From Massilia agilis (GTDB lineage: Bacteria > Pseudomonadota > Gammaproteobacteria > Burkholderiales > Burkholderiaceae_D), in the NCBI RefSeq assembly GCF_024756255.1, contig NZ_JANUHB010000003.1, positions 310,001 through 374,000 of the forward strand: DNA of 64,000 nucleotides, read 5' to 3'. Position numbers and translations under genes: made by a program. The notes beneath the pieces were generated by a model. That model worked only from the letters and a program-made list of their open reading frames with translations. It did no database searches and was not told where the DNA came from. How positions within the stretch are numbered: position 1 is the stretch's first letter; each line of letters starts with the position of its first letter. Below are positions 52,286 through 64,000 of this stretch, piece after piece.

Positions 52286-52312
52286 GGTAGGGTGGGCACT
52301 CGTGCCCACGCG
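52286..52312. repeat. GTAGGGTGGGC-type palindrome
   Basis: GGTAGGGTGGGCACTCGTGC followed by CCACGCG forms a hairpin of the second dispersed repeat family, also present at 24601-24631. It sits in the rplL-rpoB gap. Confidence 0.65.
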
Positions 52313-52498
52313 TTCAACCGGCGGTAAAGCAGTGGCAGCACCAGCAGTACCAAAAGTACCAGAGTCACCGGCAGTACGTAGCACGGTTGTCTAATTTACC
52401 TGGCGGGCAGTTCGAGACTTGAGGACTTGGTTGTGGGCCGCAAGGCCAGCACAGGCAAATCCTGAATTCTCATCCTTTCTGTCACTCACGGAGTGTCC

Positions 52499-56608
<4,110 letters not shown>

Positions 56609-56636
56609 TCCCGGCGCGTACCGCTAACGTATGCGC

Positions 56637-56720
56637 CGTCATCCCGGCGAAGGCCGGGATCCATGCTGAGGCTCCGAAGTAGCTTACTCAGTATGGGCCC
56701 CGGCCTTCGCCGGGGCGACG
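56637..56720. repeat. REP/BIME-like inverted pair between rpoB and rpoC
   Basis: CGTCATCCCGGCGAAGGCCG from 56637 and an inverted half (ATGGGCCCCGGCCTTCGCCG core) ending at 56720 fill most of the 167-bp gap. This copy is a diverged subtype (CCGGCGAAGGCCGG core) of the family. It lies within an essential co-transcribed pair, so it must be tolerated in, or act on, the rpoBC mRNA. Confidence 0.85.
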
Positions 56721-56775
56721 GCGCAAAGTGAGTGGTGAAGTAGTAAGTAAAGAATTCAATCACCTGGAGTGATCA

Positions 56776-59700
56776 ATGAAAGCACTGCTCGATCTATTCA
56801 AGCAAGTTCAGCAAAACGAGAGCTTCGACGCCATCAAGATTGGCCTGGCGTCGCCTGAAAAAATCCGTTCGTGGTCGTACGGCGAAGTCAAGAAGCCCGA
56901 AACCATCAACTACCGCACCTTCAAGCCGGAGCGTGACGGCCTGTTCTGCGCCAAGATCTTCGGCCCGATCAAGGACTACGAGTGCCTGTGCGGCAAGTAC
57001 AAGCGCCTGAAGCACCGCGGCGTGATCTGCGAGAAGTGCGGCGTGGAAGTGACCCTGGCCAAGGTGCGCCGTGAGCGCATGGGCCACATCGAGCTGGCTT
57101 CGCCGGTCGCCCACATCTGGTTCCTCAAATCGCTGCCGTCGCGCCTGGGCATGGTCCTGGACATGACGCTGCGCGACATCGAGCGCGTGCTGTACTTCGA
57201 AGCATACGTCGTGACCGATCCGGGCATGACCCCGCTGAAGAAGTGCCAGATCATGTCGGAAGACGACTACGCCGCCAAGTACGAAGAGTACGGCGACGAC
57301 TTCACCGCATTCATGGGCGCCGAGGGCATCCGTGAACTGCTGCGCTCGATCGACATCAACCGCGAAGCCGAAGCGCTGCGCGTTGAACTGAAAGAGTCGA
57401 AGTCGGAAGCGAAGATCAAGAAATACGCCAAGCGCCTGAAAGTGCTCGAGGCGTTCCAGCGTTCGGGCATCAAGCCGGAGTGGATGATCATGGAAGTGCT
57501 GCCGGTGCTGCCGCCGGAACTGCGCCCGCTGGTCCCGCTGGACGGCGGCCGCTTTGCGACCTCCGACCTGAACGACCTGTATCGCCGCGTCATCAACCGT
57601 AACAACCGCCTGAAGCGCCTGATGGAACTGCGCGCTCCGGAGATCATCACGCGCAACGAAAAGCGCATGCTGCAAGAAGCAGTGGACTCGCTGCTGGACA
57701 ACGGCCGTCGCGGCAAGGCGATGACCGGCGCCAACAAGCGTCCGCTGAAGTCGCTGGCAGAGATGATCAAGGGTAAAGGCGGCCGCTTCCGCCAGAACCT
57801 GCTGGGTAAGCGCGTGGACTACTCGGGCCGTTCGGTCATCGTGGTGGGCCCGCAGCTGAAACTGCACCAGTGCGGCCTGCCGAAGCTGATGGCCCTGGAA
57901 CTGTTCAAGCCGTTCATCTTCAACAAGCTCGAACTGATGGGCCTGGCGACCACGATCAAGGCCGCCAAGAAACTCGTCGAGCAGCAAGAGCCGGTGGTGT
58001 GGGACATCCTGGAAGATGTGATCCGCGAACACCCGGTCATGCTGAACCGTGCGCCGACCCTGCACCGCCTTGGTATCCAGGCGTTCGAGCCGGTCCTGAT
58101 CGAAGGCAAGGCCATCCAGCTGCACCCGCTGGTCTGCGCCGCGTTCAACGCCGACTTCGACGGTGACCAGATGGCAGTGCACGTCCCGCTGTCGATCGAG
58201 GCACAGATGGAAGCCCGCACCCTGATGCTGGCTTCGAACAACATCCTGTTCCCGTCGAACGGCGAGCCGTCGATCGTGCCGTCGCAGGACATCGTGCTGG
58301 GTCTGTACTACGCAACGCGCGAGGCGATCAACGCCAAGGGCGAGGGCATGATGTTCCCGGACGTGTCGGAAGTGATCCGCGCGTACGACAACAAGGAAGT
58401 CGAGCTGGCGACCCGCATCACGGTGCGTATTGTCGAGCATCCGAAGAACCTTGAGGGCGGCTTTGACCGTACCGTGACCCGCTACGAGACCACCGTCGGC
58501 CGCGCGATCCTGTCCGAGATCCTGCCGAATGGCCTGCCGTTCTCGGTGCTGAACCGCCCGCTGAAGAAGAAAGAGATCAGCAAGCTGATCAACACGTCGT
58601 TCCGCAAGTGCGGCCTGCGTGCCACCGTCGTGTTTGCCGACAAGCTGATGCAGTCGGGCTTCCGCCTGGCAACGCGCGCCGGTATCTCGATCGCCGTGGA
58701 CGACATGCTGATCCCGGACGTGAAGAAGACCCTGATCTCGACCGCCGAATCGGAAGTCAAGCAGATCGAGCAGCAGTACGCATCGGGTCTGGTCACCGCC
58801 GGCGAGCGCTACAACAAGGTGGTGGACATCTGGGGCAAGACCTCGGACGAAGTCGGCAAGGCGATGATGGACCAGCTCAAGGTCGAGCCGGTGGTCAAGC
58901 GTGACGGCAGCAACGGCACCCAGGAATCGTTCAACGCGATTTACATGATGGCCGACTCGGGCGCCCGTGGTTCGGCAGCCCAGATTCGCCAGCTGGCCGG
59001 TATGCGCGGCCTGATGGCGAAACCGGACGGCTCGATCATTGAAACGCCGATTACCGCGAACTTCCGCGAAGGCCTGAACGTGCTGCAGTACTTCATCTCG
59101 ACGCACGGCGCCCGTAAGGGTCTGGCCGACACCGCGCTGAAGACCGCAAACTCGGGTTACCTGACCCGCCGCCTGGTCGACGTGACCCAGGACCTGGTGG
59201 TGACCGAGGACGATTGCGGCACCAGCAACGGCACGCAGATGAAGGCGATGGTCGAGGGTGGTGAAGTGATCGAAGCCCTGCGCGACCGTATCCTGGGCCG
59301 CGTGGCAGGCACCGACATCGTCAACCCGGAAACCCAGGCGACGCTGTACGAAGCCGGCACGCTGCTCGACGAAGACATGGTCGAAGAGATCGAGCGCCTT
59401 GGCATCGACGAAGTGAAGGTCCGCACCCCGCTGAACTGCGAAACCCGCTACGGCCTGTGCGCCAAGTGCTACGGCCGTGACCTTGGCCGCGGCATGCTGG
59501 TGAACGCCGGCGAAGCAGTCGGTGTGGTGGCAGCGCAGTCGATCGGTGAGCCGGGTACCCAGCTGACCATGCGTACCTTCCACATCGGTGGTGCGGCATC
59601 GCGTGCGGCAGTGGCATCGTCGGTGGAAGCCAAGTCGAACGGCACCATCCGCTTTACCGCGACCATGCGTTACGTCACCAACGGCAAGGGCGCCCAGATC

Positions 59701-61026
59701 GTCATTTCGCGTTCCGGCGAAGTGCTGATCACGGACGACCACGGCCGCGAGCGCGAGCGCCACAAGGTGCCGTACGGCGCGACCCTGAGCGTCAAGGACG
59801 GCATGGCAGTCAAGGCCGGCACCGCCCTGGCAACCTGGGACCCGCTGACCCGTCCGATCATTACCGAGTACGCAGGTACGATCAAGTTCGAAAACGTGGA
59901 AGAGGGCGTGACCGTCGCTCGCCAGGTGGACGAAGTGACCGGCCTGTCGACCCTGGTGGCGATCGACGCCAAGCGCCGCGGTTCGGGCAAGGCCATGCGT
60001 CCGCAGGTCAAGCTGCTGAACGAAGCGAACGAAGAAGTGAAGATCGCCGGCACCGAGCACAGCGTGACCATCGGCTTCCAGGTCGGCGCGCTGATCATGG
60101 TGAAAGACGGCCAGCAAGTGTCGGTGGGTGAAGTGCTTGCACGTATCCCGACCGAGTCGCAGAAGACCCGTGACATTACCGGTGGTCTGCCGCGCGTTGC
60201 CGAGCTGTTCGAAGCCCGTTCGCCGAAAGATGCCGGCATGCTGGCGGAAGTCACCGGTACGGTCGCCTTCGGTAAAGAGACCAAGGGCAAGCAGCGCCTG
60301 GAAATCACCGACATGGACGGCAACAAGCACGAGTTCCTGATTACCAAGGACAAGCAAGTGCTGGTGCACGACGGCCAGGTGGTGAACAAGGGCGAGATGA
60401 TCGTGGACGGCCCGGCCGATCCGCAAGACATCCTGCGCCTGTTGGGTATCGAAGCGCTGGCCCGCTACATCGTGGACGAAGTGCAGGACGTGTACCGTCT
60501 GCAGGGTGTGAAGATCAACGACAAGCACATCGAGGTGATCGTTCGCCAGATGCTGCGTCGTGTGCAGATCACCGATGCCGGCGACACCGACTACATCGTC
60601 GGCGAGCAGGTGGAGCGTTCGGAGCTGCTGGAAGAGAACGACCGCGTCACCGCCGTGGGCAAGCTGCCGGCCTCGTACGAGAACGTGCTGCTGGGTATTA
60701 CCAAGGCATCGCTGTCGACCGACTCGTTCATCTCGGCCGCATCGTTCCAGGAAACCACCCGCGTGCTCACCGAAGCGGCGATCATGGGCAAGCGCGATGG
60801 TCTGCGCGGCCTGAAGGAAAACGTGATCGTCGGCCGCCTGATCCCGGGCGGTACGGGTCTGGCGTTCCACCGCGCCCGCAAGGAGAAAGAGCAGTGGGAG
60901 GCGGAAGAGCGCGCCCAGCTGCTGCAGCAGGAAAAGGCCAACATGGCCGCCGAGCTGCAAGCGATGGAAGACCAGGCCAACGCCGCCCAGCAGGAAGCGG
61001 AAACGCATCCGGGCGACGGCGAGTAA
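56776..61026 (+). CDS. rpoC: RNA polymerase beta' subunit
   Basis: A 1416-residue beta' subunit. The N-terminal zinc site is [20 protein letters not shown] (residues 70-89). The absolutely conserved Mg-binding [16 protein letters not shown] lies near 460, the bridge helix and trigger loop follow ([20 protein letters not shown] near 735), and the second zinc site has [16 protein letters not shown] near 890. The tail (from about 1375) is a charged Gln/Glu-rich helix. A good GGAG site precedes the ATG. A strong intrinsic terminator 20 bp after the stop ends the operon. Confidence 0.99.
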   Translation: MKALLDLFKQVQQNESFDAIKIGLASPEKIRSWSYGEVKKPETINYRTFKPERDGLFCAKIFGPIKDYECLCGKYKRLKHRGVICEKCGVEVTLAKVRRERMGHIELASPVAHIWFLKSLPSRLGMVLDMTLRDIERVLYFEAYVVTDPGMTPLKKCQIMSEDDYAAKYEEYGDDFTAFMGAEGIRELLRSIDINREAEALRVELKESKSEAKIKKYAKRLKVLEAFQRSGIKPEWMIMEVLPVLPPELRPLVPLDGGRFATSDLNDLYRRVINRNNRLKRLMELRAPEIITRNEKRMLQEAVDSLLDNGRRGKAMTGANKRPLKSLAEMIKGKGGRFRQNLLGKRVDYSGRSVIVVGPQLKLHQCGLPKLMALELFKPFIFNKLELMGLATTIKAAKKLVEQQEPVVWDILEDVIREHPVMLNRAPTLHRLGIQAFEPVLIEGKAIQLHPLVCAAFNADFDGDQMAVHVPLSIEAQMEARTLMLASNNILFPSNGEPSIVPSQDIVLGLYYATREAINAKGEGMMFPDVSEVIRAYDNKEVELATRITVRIVEHPKNLEGGFDRTVTRYETTVGRAILSEILPNGLPFSVLNRPLKKKEISKLINTSFRKCGLRATVVFADKLMQSGFRLATRAGISIAVDDMLIPDVKKTLISTAESEVKQIEQQYASGLVTAGERYNKVVDIWGKTSDEVGKAMMDQLKVEPVVKRDGSNGTQESFNAIYMMADSGARGSAAQIRQLAGMRGLMAKPDGSIIETPITANFREGLNVLQYFISTHGARKGLADTALKTANSGYLTRRLVDVTQDLVVTEDDCGTSNGTQMKAMVEGGEVIEALRDRILGRVAGTDIVNPETQATLYEAGTLLDEDMVEEIERLGIDEVKVRTPLNCETRYGLCAKCYGRDLGRGMLVNAGEAVGVVAAQSIGEPGTQLTMRTFHIGGAASRAAVASSVEAKSNGTIRFTATMRYVTNGKGAQIVISRSGEVLITDDHGRERERHKVPYGATLSVKDGMAVKAGTALATWDPLTRPIITEYAGTIKFENVEEGVTVARQVDEVTGLSTLVAIDAKRRGSGKAMRPQVKLLNEANEEVKIAGTEHSVTIGFQVGALIMVKDGQQVSVGEVLARIPTESQKTRDITGGLPRVAELFEARSPKDAGMLAEVTGTVAFGKETKGKQRLEITDMDGNKHEFLITKDKQVLVHDGQVVNKGEMIVDGPADPQDILRLLGIEALARYIVDEVQDVYRLQGVKINDKHIEVIVRQMLRRVQITDAGDTDYIVGEQVERSELLEENDRVTAVGKLPASYENVLLGITKASLSTDSFISAASFQETTRVLTEAAIMGKRDGLRGLKENVIVGRLIPGGTGLAFHRARKEKEQWEAEERAQLLQQEKANMAAELQAMEDQANAAQQEAETHPGDGE

Positions 61027-61044
61027 TCCTCGTCAGCTCCAACG

Positions 61045-61074
61045 AAAACGGCACCTGCGGGTGCCGTTTTTTTT
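61045..61074 (+). terminator. Intrinsic terminator of the rpoBC operon
   Basis: AACGGCACC (61047-61055), a TGCG loop and GGTGCCGTT (61060-61068) are followed by further T residues to 61074. It lies 20 bp after the rpoC stop and separates the operon from the convergent toxin-antitoxin pair. Confidence 0.95.
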
Positions 61075-61102
61075 AAGAATCATTGTTGGCAGCCAGCTGC
61101 CG

Positions 61103-61435
61103 TTAGCGAAGCTCAACAACAAAAGCGCCTGAGCGGAGCACTTGGCGGAGATGGCTTTCTTGGTGGGCGAATGCGTCAAATAGCGCCGGACGTCGGCAGT
61201 TGCCGAGGCGTACCCACAGGACCTGAGGAGGTATCTGGGTCTGCCGTTGCGCAATCATTTGGAAGTCCTGATCCTTTGTTACGATGACGAGATTGTGGTC
61301 AGTCGCGTAACGCCAGATGACGCTGTCGGCTGAGCATTCGAGCCCAACATCGGAAACATGGATTGCGTCCCAGCCCCTGCTTTGGAGGTATCGGGCGAGC
61401 GCGGCTGGTAGCTGATTGTCGATCAGCAGCCTCAA
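61103..61435 (-). CDS. DUF5615 PIN-like toxin
   Basis: A 110-residue protein of the DUF5615/PIN-like group, usually paired with DUF433 antitoxins. MRLLIDNQLPAALARYLQSR holds the first acidic residue of a PIN-like active site (D6), and LVIVTKDQDFQMIA near 50 holds the second acidic pair. Such proteins are predicted RNases. Its ATG overlaps the stop of the upstream DUF433 gene by 4 nt, with antitoxin first, the usual TA order. It ends 29 bp from the rpoC terminator, convergent with rpoC. Toxicity is inferred, not shown. Confidence 0.85.
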   Translation of the reverse strand: MRLLIDNQLPAALARYLQSRGWDAIHVSDVGLECSADSVIWRYATDHNLVIVTKDQDFQMIAQRQTQIPPQVLWVRLGNCRRPALFDAFAHQESHLRQVLRSGAFVVELR

Positions 61436-61662
61436 GCGCGGCCTTGTACTGGCTGGTCAACGGTGAGGGCTGCATAGCCCAAGGCAGCGCGGATGTCGTC
61501 TTCCTCCAAGGCGGGAAAATCGGCGAGAATTTCTTCGTGTGAAGCGCCGGCCGCCAACAGCGAAATGATGTCTGAGACTCGAATTCGCATCCCGCGAATA
61601 CAAGGCCTTCCTCCGCACTTGTCGGGCTCCGAGGTAATCCGTGGGATCAGAACGCTTTCCAT
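61432..61662 (-). CDS. DUF433 antitoxin
   Basis: A 76-residue DUF433 protein with the family signature SEPDKCGGRPCIRGMRIRV followed by the HTH-like helices VSDIISLLAAGASHEEILADFPALEEDDIRAAL. It should bind DNA and neutralise the DUF5615 partner and probably autoregulates the pair. ATG 61662 is used because the upstream TTG adds residues (PLGRFS) not typical of the family. It overlaps the toxin start by 4 nt. The pair sits between rpoC and the two-component system, a spot with no obvious repeats or mobile genes. Confidence 0.87.
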   Translation of the reverse strand: MESVLIPRITSEPDKCGGRPCIRGMRIRVSDIISLLAAGASHEEILADFPALEEDDIRAALGYAALTVDQPVQGRA

Positions 61663-61785
61663 GCTGAATCGGCCGAGTGGCAAATCGTTGGGGACTTAAT
61701 GCTACATCATAAAAGCTAACGCCCCCATTGTTCCTCCGCGTTAGCTGATCGCGGCCAAAGAGCAGCATTGTGCAGGGCAGCTGCA

Positions 61786-63132
61786 TTAGCCGCACGCTCC
61801 CGTTACCGTCGCCTGAAGACCGCCCAGAGCCGCTGAGCGCCCGGCGTACAGCGCAAAGCCATGTACCCGGCAAATCCTATCGCAGATCGACCAGCCGAGA
61901 CCGCTGCCACTCTCGACGCTTCCGCTCTTCCGGTAAAACCGCAGGCCCAGATTGCCAAGCTCTTCGGTGCTCAGCCCTGCGCCGCTGTCATCAACCGACA
62001 AGGTAAAACGGTTGTCCGCTTCCACCAACCGGCAGACGATACGTGCGCCAGTGCCGGAATAACGGACCGCGTTGTCGACGAGATTTCGTACCAGCGCGCG
62101 GAGCAGGGGTTCATTTCCCGATACCTTGCAGTGGCTTGGCCCATCGAATTCCAGCTGCTGGTTGCGGCCTATTGTGGATGGCGCCAGTTCGGCCACGACG
62201 TCACGGCATATTGAGGCGAGGTCGGTCGGTGCGAGTTGTGGCGCTGTTCCCGATTCCAGCCGCGACAAGGTGAGGAGCTGATTGACCAGGTGGGTCGCGC
62301 GGTCGCAGCCCGCCAGCGTCTGGCGCAGCGCCTGATCACGCACGCTGCTGTCCGGTTCGCCAAGCGCCACCTGGGCCTGTGCGCGGATCGCAGCAATCGG
62401 GGTGCGCAATTCGTGGGCCGCATCCGAGGTGAAACGGCGTTCGCTTTCGATGAGCGTGGCGATCCTGTCGAACAAGCCGTTCAACGCGCTCACCATCGGC
62501 ATCATTTCTTTTGGCAGATCCTGCACGGGCAAGGGTTCCAGTGCCGCCGGGCGCCGCTGCGCCAGCGCCTGGCCCAACCGTTGCAAGGGCAGGAGCCCGG
62601 TGCGGATGGCCCACCACAGCGCCAGGGCCAGCAGCGGCAGCATGACCGCAAGCGGCCACAGGGCGCTGCGCAAGACCGCCAGCGAGATGGCATAACGGGA
62701 GTCGAGCTGTTCGCCGACGTACACCTGCACGTCGTTTTCCGCTCCGTGCGTGGCAAACACGCGCCAGGTGGCACCCGCGAGCCGCACGGTCGTGAAGCCG
62801 TCGTTCCGATGCTCGCGCGAACCCGTCATGGGTTCTGCGGGAGCGTTGGCCGAGCGTGCCGCCAGGCGTCCTTCGTGATAAACCTGGAACGCCACTTTGG
62901 GCGCGTAGCGGTGCAGCAGTGGCGCGTCGGCTTGGTGACCTTCGTCGCCAAAGCTGGTGGACTGCTGCACCACCAGCAGCGCCGCTGCTTGCGCCAGGTG
63001 GCTGTCCAACAGTTCATCGAGTTCGTCCTGCGCGTCGCGCCAGGTGGCGGCCAGTGCGACCAGCCATGCGACTGCAACCACGCCAAGGACCAGCCGCAGC
63101 AGCCGGCCCTGGAGCGAGCCCTTTGCGTTCAT
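61786..63132 (-). CDS. QseC-like sensor histidine kinase
   Basis: A 448-residue membrane kinase. TM1 (about 10-30), a periplasmic domain (about 31-155) and TM2 (about 156-178) are followed by HAMP and the HisKA domain, with the phospho-His in SDAAHELRTPIAAIRAQAQV near 240. The ATPase domain has the N box NLVDNAVRYS, G1 DDSGAGL, F box RFYR and G2 GSGLGWSI. The arrangement and AAHELRTPIAAI motif match the QseC/TctE-type kinases partnered with OmpR-family regulators. Its ATG overlaps the regulator's stop by 4 nt. The stimulus is unknown. Confidence 0.92.
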   Translation of the reverse strand: MNAKGSLQGRLLRLVLGVVAVAWLVALAATWRDAQDELDELLDSHLAQAAALLVVQQSTSFGDEGHQADAPLLHRYAPKVAFQVYHEGRLAARSANAPAEPMTGSREHRNDGFTTVRLAGATWRVFATHGAENDVQVYVGEQLDSRYAISLAVLRSALWPLAVMLPLLALALWWAIRTGLLPLQRLGQALAQRRPAALEPLPVQDLPKEMMPMVSALNGLFDRIATLIESERRFTSDAAHELRTPIAAIRAQAQVALGEPDSSVRDQALRQTLAGCDRATHLVNQLLTLSRLESGTAPQLAPTDLASICRDVVAELAPSTIGRNQQLEFDGPSHCKVSGNEPLLRALVRNLVDNAVRYSGTGARIVCRLVEADNRFTLSVDDSGAGLSTEELGNLGLRFYRKSGSVESGSGLGWSICDRICRVHGFALYAGRSAALGGLQATVTGACG

Positions 63133-63797
63133 GCGGCGCCGTCCTTGGCAAGCATGTAGCCCACGCCACGCACGGTGTGAATGAGCGTTGCCCCCAGCTT
63201 GCGGCGCAGGTTATGCACGTGCACCTCGACCGCGTTGCTGTCCACTTCCTGGCCCCAGCTGTACAGGTGCTGCTCCAGCTGGTCGCGCGTGAGCACGCGG
63301 CCGGCATTGAGCAGGAAGGTCTGGAGCAGGTCGAACTCCCTGCCGGACAGTGCGACCGGTGTGCCGCCTTTGGTGACCGTGCGGGCGGCCGGTTCAAGGA
63401 CGATATCCTGCGCGGCCAGGCACTCCTGCGTCTGGCCATGCGCGCGTCGCACGAGTGCGCGCAGGCGTGCGGCCAGCTCGTCCAGGTCGATCGGCTTGAC
63501 CACGTAGTCGTCGGCGCCGCTATCGAGGCCGCGAACCCGGTCCGGCACCGCATCGCGCGCGGTGAGCACCAGCACCGGCACCTTGACTCCCGCGCGCCGG
63601 ATGGCCGCGAGCACGTCCATGCCGTCCTTGCCGGGCAGGCCCAGGTCCAGCACGGCGGCCCCGTACGGTTCGGCGCGCAATTCCTGTTCGGCGACATCCC
63701 CACTGCGCACCCAGTCCACCTGGAAGCCGCGCTGGCGAAGGCCCGCGCGCAGGCCGTCGCCGAGGAGTGCATCGTCTTCTGCAAGCAGTATTCGCAT
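63129..63797 (-). CDS. QseB-like OmpR-family response regulator
   Basis: A 222-residue regulator. The receiver (1-115) has the acidic pair in LLAEDDALLGDGL, phospho-acceptor Asp in AVLDLGLPGKDG near 51, Thr in VLTARD and Lys in YVVKPID. The C-terminal winged helix (about 125-218) has LSGREFDLLQTFLLNAGRVL and VEVHVHNLRRKLG, the recognition helix. The LLGDGLRAGL start and GKDG loop are typical of the QseB/PmrA/TctD branch. It is first in the operon with the kinase. An unrecognised membrane protein gene ends 26 bp upstream on the same strand. Confidence 0.93.
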   Translation of the reverse strand: MRILLAEDDALLGDGLRAGLRQRGFQVDWVRSGDVAEQELRAEPYGAAVLDLGLPGKDGMDVLAAIRRAGVKVPVLVLTARDAVPDRVRGLDSGADDYVVKPIDLDELAARLRALVRRAHGQTQECLAAQDIVLEPAARTVTKGGTPVALSGREFDLLQTFLLNAGRVLTRDQLEQHLYSWGQEVDSNAVEVHVHNLRRKLGATLIHTVRGVGYMLAKDGAA

Positions 63798-63823
63798 CAG
63801 GTCATTGTCGCACGAAGCGTGGC

Positions 63824-64000
63824 TCAGTCGTCATCGTCCTTGCCGCCGTGGTGCTGGGTCGCGACCGCATGCACCCCGATTTGCGCCGCAGGTTCGGCCT
63901 GCCACTGCCACCACCAGAATCCGAGCACCGCTGCCAGCACAACCGCTGCAATCCCGCGCCATGCCCTGCGGATGCCTTCGCCCGGCGTGCGCGGCTTGGT
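63824..64000 (-). CDS. C-terminal part of an unrecognised membrane protein (runs off the right edge)
   Basis: Fifty-eight codons before a TGA at 63824-63826 are open to the window edge on the minus strand. The segment has a basic stretch (TKPRTPGEGIRRAWRG) and one hydrophobic helix (IAAVVLAAVLGFWWWQWQ). A short tail follows ending HHGGKDDDD, with a His-rich and then acidic end. It may be a small single-pass protein starting just outside, or the end of a larger one. It precedes the response regulator by 26 bp, so it is probably in the same operon. No family is recognised; a metal or pH link from the His/Asp tail is speculation. Confidence 0.55.
   Translation of the reverse strand, partial: TKPRTPGEGIRRAWRGIAAVVLAAVLGFWWWQWQAEPAAQIGVHAVATQHHGGKDDDD

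Noticed and set aside
56794..61008. 1404-codon open frame antisense to rpoC
   Set aside because: Same reason as for rpoB; the length reflects codon bias, not coding.

Overview
The window reads as chromosomal DNA of a high-G+C betaproteobacterium, most likely Oxalobacteraceae (Massilia/Telluria/Duganella group). The evidence is trimeric porins of the Burkholderiales type, the order tRNA-Tyr/Gly/Thr-tuf-tRNA-Trp-secE-nusG-rplKAJL-rpoBC, an SAH riboswitch in front of ahcY, and RpoB and ribosomal proteins of betaproteobacterial type. The genus is inferred; no 16S gene is present. No rRNA operon, CRISPR array, prophage or insertion sequence was seen.

Region by region. (1) 1-3.8 kb: two outer-membrane porins on the minus strand (the first cut by the window edge) and a Sel1-repeat protein. 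(2) 3.9-10.8 kb: dapF and two LpxL-type acyltransferases face metK, ahcY, a small membrane protein and metF, the activated-methyl cycle. metK is preceded by a SAM-II-like riboswitch candidate with a terminator, and ahcY by an SAH riboswitch. (3) 10.9-19 kb: 5-formyl-THF cyclo-ligase, a soluble lytic transglycosylase, an NDUFA9-like epimerase, a GST, the CCA-adding enzyme, a diguanylate cyclase and a GNAT enzyme. (4) 19.1-24.6 kb: an aromatic amino acid catabolic module of an Lrp/AsnC regulator divergent from hppD, followed by a fused indolepyruvate:ferredoxin oxidoreductase. (5) 24.8-28.3 kb: two secreted peptidases (S41 lipoprotein, M14). (6) 28.3-33.8 kb: surface glycosylation genes (gtrB-gtrA-GT39 and a GlcNAc-type glycosyltransferase), a GST and a SixA-like phosphatase. 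(7) 33.9-38.9 kb: a YedY-like molybdoenzyme with a cytochrome b561 partner, ttcA, folB, a pteridine-reductase-like SDR and a MidA-type methyltransferase. (8) 39-46.6 kb: a membrane-anchored J-protein and a signalling group: a TPR response regulator whose phospho-acceptor Asp is Glu, an HDOD protein, and a MASE1-CHASE-PAS-GGDEF-EAL protein. (9) 46.7-61.1 kb: the tRNA/tuf and ribosomal protein/RNA polymerase gene array, with hairpins at most of its longer gene junctions. (10) 61.1-64 kb: a DUF433/DUF5615 toxin-antitoxin pair, a QseBC-like two-component system and the tail of an unrecognised membrane protein.

A palindromic REP/BIME-like repeat (core CGTCGTCCCCGCG...CGGGGACCCAT, in inverted pairs or single halves) is scattered through intergenic gaps, including inside the ribosomal protein/rpoBC array. 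The least ordinary signals are the paired SAM and SAH leaders of the methyl cycle, mutually exclusive hairpins in the rplK leader, the repeated 'perfect hairpin plus REP half' arrangement at operon junctions, and the Asp-to-Glu response regulator beside HDOD and GGDEF-EAL proteins.
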